Counted from the first letter of the stretch, positions 38,768 through 48,185 are shown. The stretch is 64,000 nt of DNA from Candidatus Competibacteraceae bacterium (GCA_003989085.1 RXIV01000003.1:62001-126000), one strand, 5' to 3'. Notes: generated by a model not told the origin, from the sequence alone. Translations and numbers: made by a program.

Positions 38768-39364
38768 ATGGCGGGCAGTCTAGTCGTGCTGGGCTGCTTT
38801 TATACAGGCTCTTGGGCCTTCTTCAAAACCCATAGCGTGGACTTTATCGCTGCCCAGCATCAGGCCCATGCGGAGCAACGCCGGCGGGCACCGGCATCCT
38901 GCACTCTGGATACCCTGTTGAATTTCACGAGCGACGCTGCCGCAGCGACCCAAAAATATCAGGTGCAAGGGTGGTCACATCCAGAAACCTGGGGGACATG
39001 GACGGATGGAGCGGTGGCGGAACTGGCGATGCGATTGACTCCAGCGCCGTCAGGCCCATTAAGGTTAATGACTCGGATCCAGAGTGCGATGACGCATCGC
39101 CAACAGCCCATTCAAGAAATTGAGATACTCGCTAACGACACTATAATCGGCCATGCTTTCTTTCGGGCGGGCGATCCGCCGCTTGACCTTAATAGCCTGA
39201 TTCCCGCAACTGCATTGAACAATGAGGGTATGCTGCGACTGGTCTTCCGCATTGCTCACCCCAGTTCCCCAAAGGCATTGGGTATGAGCGAAGATCCGCG
39301 CCAGTTAGGTATCCTGGTCCATCAAATCCGGATCAGCGCGGTTGCGGTTGACGCTCCTTCCTGA
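38768..39364 (+). CDS. Membrane-anchored beta-rich protein (DUF7024-like sugar-island domain)
   Basis: 198 residues: one N-terminal hydrophobic segment (MAGSLVVLGCFYTGSWAFF) and a periplasmic beta-rich domain with GWSHPETWGTWTDGAVAELA, IEILANDTIIGHAFF and ILVHQIRISAV. This GWS.PE.WG.WT pattern is known from C-terminal domains of large membrane glycosyltransferases, where its role is unclear. Here it is a separate small protein next to a GT-C enzyme, perhaps a split-off partner. Start uncertain: ATG 38768 taken; TTG 38750 overlaps the upstream stop (TTGA) and is also possible. Confidence 0.6.
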   Translation: MAGSLVVLGCFYTGSWAFFKTHSVDFIAAQHQAHAEQRRRAPASCTLDTLLNFTSDAAAATQKYQVQGWSHPETWGTWTDGAVAELAMRLTPAPSGPLRLMTRIQSAMTHRQQPIQEIEILANDTIIGHAFFRAGDPPLDLNSLIPATALNNEGMLRLVFRIAHPSSPKALGMSEDPRQLGILVHQIRISAVAVDAPS

Positions 39365-39422
39365 GCGTCGGTACCGATTATCGGCTTCCCTCCATGCTAC
39401 CTCCGTATTCCGGATTCCCGCT

Positions 39423-40172
39423 ATGCACACTTATGACACCCTGTTTTTCGACTACATCCAGGCCGGCTCCGGTCGCTCCGCTAGAACGGTTCTACCGCTG
39501 GTACTGGCGGGTCTGCCTATCGACAGCGTACTGGATGTGGGTTGCGGCGCCGGGGCCTGGCTTCACGAATATACGGCGCTCGGTATTCACGATGCCCTGG
39601 GCGTGGACGGTGAGTACGTTCGGCCCGAGCAGTTGTTGATTCCCGGTGAACATTTCCTGGCCCGCAATCTGGCGCAACCCTTCGATCTTGGCCGGCGCTT
39701 CGATCTGGTGCAATGCCTGGAGGTGGCCGAGCACCTGTCGGCGGATCACGCCGCCACGCTGGTGGATAACTTGATCCGGCATAGCGACCGTGTGCTGTTT
39801 TCAGCTGCTGTGCCCGGTCAGGGCGGGGAATATCATGTCAACGAGCAGCCCTACGCCTATTGGCGTGCTTTGTTTGCGGCGCGTGGCTATCGACTGTTCG
39901 ACTGGCTCCGCCCTCAGTTGCGCGATCAACGTGAAGTGGAACCCTGGTATCGCTACAACCTGCTCCTGTTTGTCCAGGATCGCCACATTCCCCGGTTGCC
40001 GCCAGCCATCGCCGCCACCCGGATTGCGGATACGGCTACGGTTCCCGATGTAGCACCGCTGGGCAACCGGCTGCGTAAAGTGGTCATGCGCCGGTTCCCT
40101 TCCACCCTCCTGTCGCTACTGGCCGTGATCAAGCACTGGCTGGTGACCCGGCGGGCGCAGATCCGGACCTGA
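39423..40172 (+). CDS. Class I SAM-dependent methyltransferase
   Basis: 249 residues. VLDVGCGAGAWLHEYTALGI (SAM-binding motif I), DALGVDGEYV (motif II acid), FDLVQCLEVAEHLSADHAAT (motif IV region), then GGEYHVNEQPYAYWRALFAA, a segment seen in methyltransferases of polysaccharide clusters. The tail is basic (LRKVVMRRFPS...VTRRAQIR), possibly membrane-touching. Start at 39423 (MHTYDTLFFDYIQ) is preferred over the upstream in-frame ATG. Likely methylates a sugar or chain end; acceptor not deducible. Confidence 0.82.
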   Translation: MHTYDTLFFDYIQAGSGRSARTVLPLVLAGLPIDSVLDVGCGAGAWLHEYTALGIHDALGVDGEYVRPEQLLIPGEHFLARNLAQPFDLGRRFDLVQCLEVAEHLSADHAATLVDNLIRHSDRVLFSAAVPGQGGEYHVNEQPYAYWRALFAARGYRLFDWLRPQLRDQREVEPWYRYNLLLFVQDRHIPRLPPAIAATRIADTATVPDVAPLGNRLRKVVMRRFPSTLLSLLAVIKHWLVTRRAQIRT

Positions 40173-40179
40173 ATCCCCA

Positions 40180-40515
40180 ATGCCGTCCGGTTATCTCCTA
40201 ATCCTGATTACCAGTACGCTCTGCGCTGCCTTGGGACAAATCCTGTTCAAGGCAGGCGCTCGCAACGCTGAAACCCTGTGGGAATTTCTCAATCTCTGGA
40301 TTATGGTTGGGCTATTCGCTTATGGCGTAGGCACCGTACTATGGATTTATGTGCTGTCGCGGACGCCGATTACAGTTGCCTATCCGTTCACTGCCCTGAC
40401 CTTCGCGCTGGTATATCTGGCCGGCGCCTTGCTGTTCGGCGAGCCGGTTACGATACGGGCCATCGCCGGGGTGATTCTGATCCTGGGTGGACTGTTCCTG
40501 ATCACCGCGCCGTAA
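40180..40515 (+). CDS. SMR/EamA-like small transporter (ArnE/F-type flippase candidate)
   Basis: 111 residues with four predicted helices, of the small multidrug resistance fold: TSTLCAALGQILFKAGARN, then TVLWIYVLSRTPITVAYPFT and YLAGALLFGEPVTIRAIAGV. The essential membrane Glu of drug-exporting EmrE (in helix 1) is replaced by small residues, as in the ArnE/ArnF proteins that move undecaprenyl-linked aminoarabinose. A lipid-linked-sugar flippase role is therefore more likely than drug export. Eight bases after the methyltransferase stop. Confidence 0.75.
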   Translation: MPSGYLLILITSTLCAALGQILFKAGARNAETLWEFLNLWIMVGLFAYGVGTVLWIYVLSRTPITVAYPFTALTFALVYLAGALLFGEPVTIRAIAGVILILGGLFLITAP

Positions 40516-40569
40516 ATTCGACGGCCAGCGTTACTTCCCAACATCCAGACTTCGGACCGCCAAACTCCC

Positions 40570-41604
40570 ATGAAACATGCTCTCATCACTGGTGTCACCG
40601 GCCAGGACGGCGCCTATCTCAGCCAGATGTTGCTGGACCGGGGCTACCGGGTTTACGGGACCTACCGCCGCACCAGTTCGGTTAATTTCTGGCGATTGGA
40701 AGAACTCGGCGTTCTCCACCATCCTGATCTGCATCTGGTGGAATACGACTTGACCGACCCCGGCGCCAGCATCCGCCTGCTCCAGAGCACCGAACCGACT
40801 GAGGTGTACAACCTGGCTGCCCAGAGCTTCGTCGGCGTCTCCTTCGATCAGCCGGTCACTACCGCCCAGATTACCGGACTCGGTCCGCTGCACCTGCTGG
40901 AGGCGATCCGCACCGTCAATCCCGGCATCCGCTTCTATCAGGCCTCGACTTCGGAGTTGTACGGCAAGATTCATGAAATGCCGCAAACCGAAACCACCTT
41001 CTTTCATCCTCGCAGTCCTTATGGGGTCGCCAAGCTGTTCGCCCACTGGAGTACGGTCAACTACCGCGAAGCCTATGACCTGTTCGCCTGTAGCGGGATT
41101 TTGTTCAATCATGAATCCGAGTTGCGTGGTAAGGAATTTGTCACCCGCAAGATCACGGATGCGGTGGCCCACATCCACCTGGGTCAGCAAGAGCTGCTGG
41201 AGCTGGGCAATCTTGACGCGCAGCGCGACTGGGGCTACGCCAAGGAATACGTTGAAGGGATGTACCGGATGCTGCAACACCCGGAACCGGATACTTATGT
41301 GCTGGCCACTGGACAAACCTGGCCGGTGCGGCATTTTGTGGAACTGGCGTTTCAGGCAGTGGGGGTGACACTGGACTGGCAGGGGCAAAACGAACACGAG
41401 ATCGGCCGTGATGCCCGCAACGGCCAGCTCCGGGTGCGGGTCAATCCGCAGTTCTACCGCCCCTGCGAGGTGGATGTGCTGTGCGGCAATCCGCAAAAGG
41501 CTCGCGACCGGTTAGGGTGGGTGCCAACCACCTCACTGGAGGATCTGTGCCGGCTGATGGTGGCTGCGGATTTGCGGAGAGTCGAGCGTGGCTTCTCGTT
41601 CTGA
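40570..41604 (+). CDS. gmd: GDP-mannose 4,6-dehydratase
   Basis: Converts GDP-D-mannose to GDP-4-keto-6-deoxy-D-mannose. N-terminal [16 protein letters not shown] (NADP-binding glycine motif) and YRRTSS are signature for Gmd; [13 protein letters not shown], the catalytic [11 protein letters not shown] plus SPYGVAK (YxxxK), [20 protein letters not shown] and [13 protein letters not shown] follow. 344 residues, normal. Overlaps the next gene by 17 bp, so the pair is translationally coupled. Confidence 0.95.
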   Translation: MKHALITGVTGQDGAYLSQMLLDRGYRVYGTYRRTSSVNFWRLEELGVLHHPDLHLVEYDLTDPGASIRLLQSTEPTEVYNLAAQSFVGVSFDQPVTTAQITGLGPLHLLEAIRTVNPGIRFYQASTSELYGKIHEMPQTETTFFHPRSPYGVAKLFAHWSTVNYREAYDLFACSGILFNHESELRGKEFVTRKITDAVAHIHLGQQELLELGNLDAQRDWGYAKEYVEGMYRMLQHPEPDTYVLATGQTWPVRHFVELAFQAVGVTLDWQGQNEHEIGRDARNGQLRVRVNPQFYRPCEVDVLCGNPQKARDRLGWVPTTSLEDLCRLMVAADLRRVERGFSF

Positions 41605-42487
41605 AACGGTTCTGATCACCGGGGTCAACGGCTTCACCGGTCACCATTTGCGGCGAAAATTACAGGCGGCCGGTTATCGGGTGGTCGGGCTGGTCCGCAC
41701 GCCGCCGCTCCAGGCCGATGAGCTGGCCGCTGATCTGGCTCAGCCCGAAGCCTTGCGGGCAGTGCTGGCGACGGTCCGCCCGAATTGCATCGTCCATCTC
41801 GCCGCCATCACCTTTGTCCCGCACGGCGATCCCGCTGATCTGTATCAAACCAACTTGTTCGGGACGCTCAACCTGCTGGAAGCGACCCTGGCGGTCGGGT
41901 TACGGCCCCGCAAAATCCTGCTGGCCAGCAGCGCCACGGTCTACGGTAATCCACCCGTCGAGGTCATCGACGAAACCGTTTGTCCGGCTCCGACCCACCA
42001 CTACGCCATGAGCAAGCTGGCGATGGAGCATCTGGCCCGCAGCTATGGCGACCGATTGCCGCTGCTGATCACCCGTCCGTTCAATTACACCGGCCCCGGC
42101 CAGGATCAGCGCTTCCTGTTACCCAAGATCGTCAGCCATTACCGCGACCGTCGGCCCGTGATCGAGCTGGGCAATCTGGACGTGATCCGGGATTTTTCCG
42201 ATGTACGCTTTGTGGTGGAAGCCTGTTGCCGGTTGCTGGACAGCGCGGTGGAAGGCGAAACCGTCAATTTGTGTTCCGGGCAGGGCACGGCGCTGGGCGA
42301 GCTGATCGAGACAATGAACCGGATTGCCGGCTACGCCATTTCGGTGCGGACTGATCCCGATCTGGTACGGGCTGGCGAACTGCGGAAGCTGGTGGGCTGC
42401 AATCGTAAGCTAGCCGCGCTGATCGGCGAACTGCCGGCATATTCGATCCAGGACATTCTGGAGAATTTATACCGTGCCCCCGGCTGA
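41588..42487 (+). CDS. rmd: GDP-6-deoxy-4-keto-D-mannose reductase (Rmd-like)
   Basis: Short-chain dehydrogenase/epimerase expected to reduce the Gmd product to GDP-D-rhamnose. [20 protein letters not shown] (NAD(P)-binding), [25 protein letters not shown] and [14 protein letters not shown] (YxxxK), [18 protein letters not shown] and [10 protein letters not shown] match Rmd. GTG start at 41588, inside gmd. 299 residues. GDP-L-fucose synthase or an RfbD-like reductase are alternatives, but lack of an epimerising homolog nearby favours Rmd. Confidence 0.87.
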   Translation: MASRSETVLITGVNGFTGHHLRRKLQAAGYRVVGLVRTPPLQADELAADLAQPEALRAVLATVRPNCIVHLAAITFVPHGDPADLYQTNLFGTLNLLEATLAVGLRPRKILLASSATVYGNPPVEVIDETVCPAPTHHYAMSKLAMEHLARSYGDRLPLLITRPFNYTGPGQDQRFLLPKIVSHYRDRRPVIELGNLDVIRDFSDVRFVVEACCRLLDSAVEGETVNLCSGQGTALGELIETMNRIAGYAISVRTDPDLVRAGELRKLVGCNRKLAALIGELPAYSIQDILENLYRAPG

Positions 42488-42542
42488 GCGACGGTTCAAC
42501 ACCAGTAAAAGCAACGGGATTGGCCGAATAGCGTCCGCATCG

Positions 42543-43079
42543 TCAGCCCTTCCATTCGACCATCCGGCCCAGCAGGGCATCGTGGTCATGCAGCGCGACC
42601 AGGTCACTGCCCGGCTGCCGGTCGCGGCAATGCCACTGTACCGTGATCGCCTGCTGGAGCAGGTGACCCGTGCGTAAAGCGGGCTGGATCAGCGCATAAA
42701 GCGGCTGTGCCGGAGGATCAAGCAATGGCTGGAGACTCATCAGAATCCCCTTGCGGCTAGCCCGTCCGGTCGGCGTCAGCCGGGCCATGACCGAGGGACA
42801 CTCACACAGCAGGTGATTGGCTGCGCTCAGCCGCCGCAACTGCCGGCGATCCAGAAACCACAGCAGACCGCCCAACAGCGCCATCACCGGCAACATCACC
42901 AGCCCGATCACTGCCAGCCTCAGAACATTAGCAATCTCACCGCTGGCAAAGGCGCTCACCATGAATACCATCATCATCCCAGACAGAGTCACAAACAGCA
43001 GCAGACTCAAGCCGCGCAACCGACGCCGGTGGGTCAACGCCTGGGTTTGCAAGGCGGGATGCAGAGGCGATTCATTCAT
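42543..43079 (-). CDS. Small two-helix membrane protein of unknown function (SrfB neighbour)
   Basis: 178 residues. Basic N-terminal stretch (THRRRLRGL), then two hydrophobic helices (about 24-46 and 54-77), the second ending in WFLDRRQLRRLSAANH, and a cytoplasmic C-terminal domain of about 95 residues with DPPAQPLYALIQPALRTGHL. No family recognised. Last gene of a same-strand series, 30 bp after the SrfB stop, so likely co-transcribed with it. Confidence 0.65.
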   Translation of the reverse strand: MNESPLHPALQTQALTHRRRLRGLSLLLFVTLSGMMMVFMVSAFASGEIANVLRLAVIGLVMLPVMALLGGLLWFLDRRQLRRLSAANHLLCECPSVMARLTPTGRASRKGILMSLQPLLDPPAQPLYALIQPALRTGHLLQQAITVQWHCRDRQPGSDLVALHDHDALLGRMVEWKG

Positions 43080-43109
43080 AGGGTATTCCGTGAGAGCTCC
43101 CGGTCCTCA

Positions 43110-46043
43110 TCAGGACGAGGGCATTGAGGTTTCGAGTGTGGAAATCGAGAAGATGCCGGTATCCAGCCAGTAGCCATACTCATCCTTCAAGGTCTGCAAT
43201 TTCAGTTGCACAACCCCATTGGGCTGCTGGTTGCCATCGGCATCGGTCACCCCGGCAATCGTGAAATCCAGGTCCGCATTCTCCTCGGTGGATCGCTCCA
43301 AGGTCACCTTAAGCGGCAACGACCGGGCGCGCGCATCCTGCTGTTGGGCGAATTTGATCAGATACAGCGGCGTGGCCGGCCAGCGCTCGACCGCTAGTTG
43401 CCGGAAGCCCAGAAACACCGGCGCGTAAAAATCAAAGGTCGCTTCCGGCAGCCGGGTTTTGCGATCCTCCAGCTCCAGATTGGCGAACAGCACATCTTCC
43501 TTCTTCAGCCGACCGGTTTGCTGCAATACCCCGACAAAGCGGGCGGTGGATTTCATGCCCAGTTCGCGGGTTCGCAGATTGAACCGGTATAGCTGCCCTT
43601 CCGACAAAGCGCAGACCATCGCGCCGATCACCGCCGTGGTCTTGGGATCGCTGATAAACCGGCCATTATCGGTGCGAAACGGGTACCAGTCGCCAATCCG
43701 GTAGGCATGCAGGCTGATGATTCGGTCTGGCGGGGCCGGTAACTTGGCCAAAACCGCTGCCCGCACCGCAGGCAACCGGCAGGGCCGCCCGGAAATCAGC
43801 AGATAGTCGCAGTCGTACAGATAGATCACCTCACACAGGTCGCTCAATACCTGGCCGAGAATACGGCGCACCGTGGCGTCCACCGCCCGCAGGGTGGTCG
43901 AAAACACGACTTCAGCCAGTTTGAACCCCTGACCGCCAGCAGCCTGCACTGCCTCTTCCAGAAAGCGCGTAACCTGGGGATTCGGCCCGTCGCCGGCTGG
44001 ATAGACCTCCGGCAGTCCCAGGCTCACGGCCTCGTTGCCGGCGCTCAGGTCAGCGCTTTCGTAGCGGTGCAGCAGCGCCAGCGCCAGCGGCAGGGCAATC
44101 TGACTGGCGAAGCGTTGGCGCAGGGTGCGCTCGCGTTCAGCTTGATCGCCGCGATTCGCGCCCAGCAGCCGGGCCAGCAGTTCTCCGCTATTGGCCGCGC
44201 CACTGCGCCGAATGGCGTCCAGCAGCGCCGGTAATATATGGCGCTCGATTAGCCCGCACAGCACATCGTCACCGGCGATATTGAAGCCTTCACGGAATTC
44301 CTGGGTCGGGCGCAGCGCCGCGCCGCCTTCCAGTTGATAGGTCGTGATAATGAGATCGGTCGTGCCGCCGCCGATGTCGATGCTGGCCAGCCGCAGGCAG
44401 GGCGCATCGCCATAACCTTCCCGCACTCGGCCAAAGGTCTGGAAAAACCGGCCAGCGTCGCCCTGAAAGTTGTCTTTGATCTCGTTGTACAGGAACACAA
44501 TCTGGGTGCCGGTGGCCTCATCCCAGTTCAGGAACGGTTCCGGAGCCTGACTTTCCTCCAGACCCAACGCCCGCCAGGTCAACCGCAGCGCACTTTGAAC
44601 CCGGCGGGCAAACAGCTTACGCTCAGCCAGCGGCATGGCGGTGGGCATGGTCAGGATCAGCCGCCGCAACCGGCGCGGCGCTTCAGGATAATGCCGTTCG
44701 TAGCGGTGGGCGGGCGAATTGGCCTGAACGTAGGCTTGCAGCAATACCTCGGCGACCAGGAAGGTCATCAGGGCGCCCCGCGAGAACAGGGCGGCGAGCG
44801 CCGGTGGATCATCGGCGGCCTTTTCTTCGCCATCTTCACGCAGGTGGCTGACCAAGGGGCCGGAAGTGACCGGCCCACCGGCATTACCCGGATCGTCCAA
44901 ACCCGGGTTGAAGCGCCAGGGATGCTGGCGCAGGGTGGTGTCCCACAGATAGCGCTTGGGACTGGACAAGCCGGTTCCCCCTTCGGCGTCGTGACTCAGC
45001 GCGGCCAGCGCTTGGGCTTCAAAACCGACTCGAGTGACCGTCGGCCACAGGAAAGCGCCGGGCCGACCACTGCGCCGCGACAGCTTGTCATCGCCAAACC
45101 CGCCCCGGGCAAACTCGATCCGGCTGGGGAAGGGTTCGTTGTAGATCTGCTCCGGGTGGGACAGATCGCGCAGGGTCAGCCGGTAGCTGTCGTTGGTGTC
45201 CACCGAACGATCACTGCTGGTTTCCATCAACATCCCGCAGGTCCGGGAATTGCCGATATCGAGCACCAGATCGACATTGACCGGTTGGTTGAAACGGGCT
45301 GCCGGCCCTTGATCGACAAAGGTGAAACGTAGTTGCGGCGGCGTTACGGTTTGCCGCATCAAGGTGAGCAAGGTCAGATAGGCGGCGCTGGCGTCGGGAC
45401 TGGTCCGCAATTCGGCCTCATCGACCGGGCGTGGGGCGCGGCGGCGTTGCTCAAAAGCGCGGAACCGCTGCCGCAGCCACTCGCGCACCCAGTCTTGCGC
45501 CAGAAACCAGCCGGTGTCGGTTTCAGCATCGGTCAGGGCGAATTCTTCGCCGGACTGCATATCTTGCGGGCTGGGGGCAAGATAGGGGCGGCCGTCCTGG
45601 GCTGGCAACAGTTGGGTGTCGAAAGCCAGAGTGAGACGATGGCTATGGCCGGCCTCGTCAGGGGCAGGCAACTCGGTCAACCGCGCCCGCGCCCAGTTGA
45701 CTGGGCCTTTGTCGAACAGGTGATGACCGTTAGGACGGGCTTCCCGCACCCGCAGGAAAGGGATGGGAAGCCAGACACCGTCGAAAATGGCGGCGGCCTT
45801 GGCGGCGTTCAAGGAATAAACCTGATCCGGCTTGACGGTCCGCCCGTCTCCGGTCACAAACTGGCCGCCGGCGTCGTCCGGGTACAACGCAGTCAGCCCT
45901 GCCAGGCCATCGGCTCCGGCTTCAACCAGAAATGCCCGTGACAGCCGGGTTTCATTGAGGTTGAAGCCAAAGTCCAGAAACTGGATGGCTGTGTTCGGGA
46001 TCAGGTTGATCAGCGGGGCAAAGTTTTTAAGTAGCGCCAGCAT
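43110..46043 (-). CDS. srfB: SrfB-family protein (actin/Hsp70-fold ATPase-like)
   Basis: Large protein of the virulence-factor SrfB family, first named from Salmonella; molecular role unknown. 977 residues. Two phosphate-loop-like blocks of the actin/Hsp70 fold: DLVLDIGNSRTCGMLMETS near 258 and LASIDIGGGTTDLIITTYQ near 550. Further landmarks are SSPKRYLWDT, LILTMPTAMPLAERKLFARR, and DYLLISGRPCRLPAVRAAVL near 745, the last being like the second adenosine-binding loop. No signal peptide or membrane helix. Lies between two small membrane proteins. Confidence 0.85.
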   Translation of the reverse strand: MLALLKNFAPLINLIPNTAIQFLDFGFNLNETRLSRAFLVEAGADGLAGLTALYPDDAGGQFVTGDGRTVKPDQVYSLNAAKAAAIFDGVWLPIPFLRVREARPNGHHLFDKGPVNWARARLTELPAPDEAGHSHRLTLAFDTQLLPAQDGRPYLAPSPQDMQSGEEFALTDAETDTGWFLAQDWVREWLRQRFRAFEQRRRAPRPVDEAELRTSPDASAAYLTLLTLMRQTVTPPQLRFTFVDQGPAARFNQPVNVDLVLDIGNSRTCGMLMETSSDRSVDTNDSYRLTLRDLSHPEQIYNEPFPSRIEFARGGFGDDKLSRRSGRPGAFLWPTVTRVGFEAQALAALSHDAEGGTGLSSPKRYLWDTTLRQHPWRFNPGLDDPGNAGGPVTSGPLVSHLREDGEEKAADDPPALAALFSRGALMTFLVAEVLLQAYVQANSPAHRYERHYPEAPRRLRRLILTMPTAMPLAERKLFARRVQSALRLTWRALGLEESQAPEPFLNWDEATGTQIVFLYNEIKDNFQGDAGRFFQTFGRVREGYGDAPCLRLASIDIGGGTTDLIITTYQLEGGAALRPTQEFREGFNIAGDDVLCGLIERHILPALLDAIRRSGAANSGELLARLLGANRGDQAERERTLRQRFASQIALPLALALLHRYESADLSAGNEAVSLGLPEVYPAGDGPNPQVTRFLEEAVQAAGGQGFKLAEVVFSTTLRAVDATVRRILGQVLSDLCEVIYLYDCDYLLISGRPCRLPAVRAAVLAKLPAPPDRIISLHAYRIGDWYPFRTDNGRFISDPKTTAVIGAMVCALSEGQLYRFNLRTRELGMKSTARFVGVLQQTGRLKKEDVLFANLELEDRKTRLPEATFDFYAPVFLGFRQLAVERWPATPLYLIKFAQQQDARARSLPLKVTLERSTEENADLDFTIAGVTDADGNQQPNGVVQLKLQTLKDEYGYWLDTGIFSISTLETSMPSS

Positions 46044-46077
46044 TTCTTCTCTTCTTAATTCTTGGCGGATACGGCGC

Positions 46078-47073
46078 TTAGCCGTTCCGTTCGCGGTGCA
46101 TACGCAGCAACTGTTCCATCAGTTGTTCGATCTCGGTTTCCAGGGCGCTGCGTTCCTGCTCGGCTTGCCGCTCGCGAGCCGCCAGTTTTTCTTCCAGGTT
46201 TTTGCGTTCTTGCCGTTCCTGCTCGCATTGCTGCTGTAGCTTCTGCACTTCTTCGCCAGCACCCGGATGTTCAGCGCCAGGAATCGTTTTAGCGTCATGC
46301 GCCGCTCGTTGTAGCGCTTGTCGCTCGGACTGTAGGCGCTCGACTTGGGCGAGCAGCGTCTGCCGCTCATCCTCCCAGGATAGTTGACGCCGGTTCAATT
46401 CGGCATTGGCCTCGGCCCTGACCTGTTCTACCACACGCGCCTCATCTGGCGGCAACAGTTGCCCGGTGCGCGCCTGGTGCAAGGTCAGGTTGTCTTCAAG
46501 GGCATTCATCTGGACTTGAAGCGCCAGGCGTTCCTGTTCCCAGGTTTCGTGCTGTTGCTCGAACCGACCGTTTAGTATCAGCTTCTCTTGTTGCAGCATC
46601 CGGATCTGCTCTTCAAGCTGCGCGGTCTGGAGTAACAGGCCTTGTCGCTCCCGCTCCCATTCCGCACCCTGCTTGGCGAAGCGATCCTGCAAGGCTTCCT
46701 GTTCCTGTTCGAGGTGGGCGATGCTATTGCGCAGCAGCGCCGCCTCGTGCTGAGACTGCTTCTGCTGCCGGTCTGCTTCCGATTGCAGACTGGCGATTTG
46801 GCCTTCCAGTTCTGTGTGACGGGCGTGGGCCGCCACTAGATCACCTTCTAGTCGTCTTTGCTGGGCCAACGCCGCCTGATGGGTCTGGTAGGCTTGCGCC
46901 TGGCCGTCTAGCAGGGCAGCTTGTAGCTCGTTGTTCTTCACCTGCGTCTCATTCAGTTCAGCCTGAGCGACCCGATAGTTGCGCCGCAAGGGGTGGTAAA
47001 GCAGCAGATAGATTAGGGCGCTGGCGGCGGCAACCCCAGCGGCTGCTCCGATTATCAGGGAGATCTCGGTCAT
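46078..47073 (-). CDS. Membrane-anchored long coiled-coil protein
   Basis: 331 residues: N-terminal membrane helix (residues about 5-27, LIIGAAAGVAAASALIYLLL), then a nearly continuous Gln/Glu/Arg-rich coiled coil to the end (for example QEQEALQDRFAKQGAEWERE, ARERQAEQERSALETEIEQL). The heptads contain internal repetition of the type RFxxQxxxWEQER (WERERQGLL, WEQERLALQ, WEDERQTLL). No enzymatic domain. Placed 34 bp upstream of srfB and 56 bp after the receiver gene, so part of the same operon; probably a scaffold. Confidence 0.75.
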   Translation of the reverse strand: MTEISLIIGAAAGVAAASALIYLLLYHPLRRNYRVAQAELNETQVKNNELQAALLDGQAQAYQTHQAALAQQRRLEGDLVAAHARHTELEGQIASLQSEADRQQKQSQHEAALLRNSIAHLEQEQEALQDRFAKQGAEWERERQGLLLQTAQLEEQIRMLQQEKLILNGRFEQQHETWEQERLALQVQMNALEDNLTLHQARTGQLLPPDEARVVEQVRAEANAELNRRQLSWEDERQTLLAQVERLQSERQALQRAAHDAKTIPGAEHPGAGEEVQKLQQQCEQERQERKNLEEKLAARERQAEQERSALETEIEQLMEQLLRMHRERNG

Positions 47074-47129
47074 AAATTGGAACCCAGTGGTTTTATTGTG
47101 TTTAATTTCGAGTTGTCACCAGGGCTGGC

Positions 47130-48185
47130 TCACCGCGCAACATACGCCAACAGCGCAGCGCCGAGACCGATCACGGCAGCGCCGCCGCCCGCCAGATAAA
47201 TAAGCTGCTTCAGCTCACGCTGAGCATCAGCCCAATACTGATGGGCAGCTTGTGTCGTAATGGCGGCAGAGTCCTGTTCCCCAGAACGAACAGCGGCTGT
47301 TTCACTAATGGCTTGCAGCGCGGCTTCCCGCGCAACTTCGCGGGCCACCGCGCCGGCTTTATGGACAGCCTCGGTGAACCGGGTGCTCAATTGCTGCACC
47401 AGCCACCGAGACAGTTCATGCAACTGATTCTGGCAGGTCTGCGTGGCGGTTTCCTGCGCCAGCCTTTCTAGATCCGCCTGCACTTCCTGGCGGAAAATTT
47501 TGAGCTGATCGCCCATATGCGGAGCCAGCCGGGTCCAAAGAGCGCCGGGGTCTTCAGACAGCGCCTCCGGCGGCCGCCACTCGGCCAGCTGACTCTGGCA
47601 AATCTGCGCCGCAATCCGCTCGATCACCGATTCCTGTCCAGTCTCCAGATCGCGCCGCAGCTTAGCGATGACATCGTTGATCAACGGCAATACCTGCGAC
47701 TCAATGGCGTCGTAAAACACCATCTCGGCTTTCGCAAGCGCCAGTTTTTCAACCTGCTCGACCGTTAGTCCAGCGGCGGGCGAGCTGGCGGGAATGGTGG
47801 TCGGTGTCGTATCGAATGCCTGGTGCATCCGCTCAAGCATGATGCCCAGCACATCGGGCATCGCTGGCTTGATCAGCACGCCAATAGCGCCGGCTGCACG
47901 GGCTTGCATCTGATAGCCCGGATCATCCTTGGAGGTATACATCGCGATGGGTATCGCAGCGGTGGATGGATCGCTCCGGATCTGCCGCACGGCGGCCAGC
48001 CCATCCATGCCGGGCATGGTGTGATCCATAAAGATCGCGTCCGGATGCTGGTCACTTAAATAATTCAGTGCATCTTCTGCGGATTCAGCCATGTCGACAG
48101 TCAAGCCGAACCCTTGCAACATTTTGCGCAACATCAAACGCGCTGATTTGGAATCGTCTACTATAAGAACATGTCGAACTGGCAT
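47130..48185 (-). CDS. Response-regulator receiver protein with C-terminal membrane anchor
   Basis: 351 residues. Receiver domain 1-120: HVLIVDDSKSARLMLRKML (acid pair), IFMDHTMPGMDGL (phospho-acceptor Asp about 54), YTSKDD and the conserved GVLIKPAMP Lys. The rest is helical (KAEMVFYDAIESQVLPLIND; EVAREAALQAISETAA) and ends in one hydrophobic helix (LIYLAGGGAAVIGLGAALLA) with only four residues after it, a tail anchor. There is no DNA-binding output domain. Start at ATG 48185 preceded by an excellent GGGAGGGGG; an in-frame extension upstream is not receiver sequence. Its histidine kinase is not in the window. Confidence 0.85.
   Translation of the reverse strand: MPVRHVLIVDDSKSARLMLRKMLQGFGLTVDMAESAEDALNYLSDQHPDAIFMDHTMPGMDGLAAVRQIRSDPSTAAIPIAMYTSKDDPGYQMQARAAGAIGVLIKPAMPDVLGIMLERMHQAFDTTPTTIPASSPAAGLTVEQVEKLALAKAEMVFYDAIESQVLPLINDVIAKLRRDLETGQESVIERIAAQICQSQLAEWRPPEALSEDPGALWTRLAPHMGDQLKIFRQEVQADLERLAQETATQTCQNQLHELSRWLVQQLSTRFTEAVHKAGAVAREVAREAALQAISETAAVRSGEQDSAAITTQAAHQYWADAQRELKQLIYLAGGGAAVIGLGAALLAYVAR

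Noticed and set aside
40180..40515. EmrE-type multidrug exporter
   Set aside because: The essential Glu of helix 1 is missing and the gene lies in a polysaccharide cluster, favouring a lipid-sugar flippase role.
44334..45941. Two long plus-strand frames opposite srfB
   Set aside because: Antisense to SrfB whose motifs are clear; the frames have no coherent domain and no ribosome sites.
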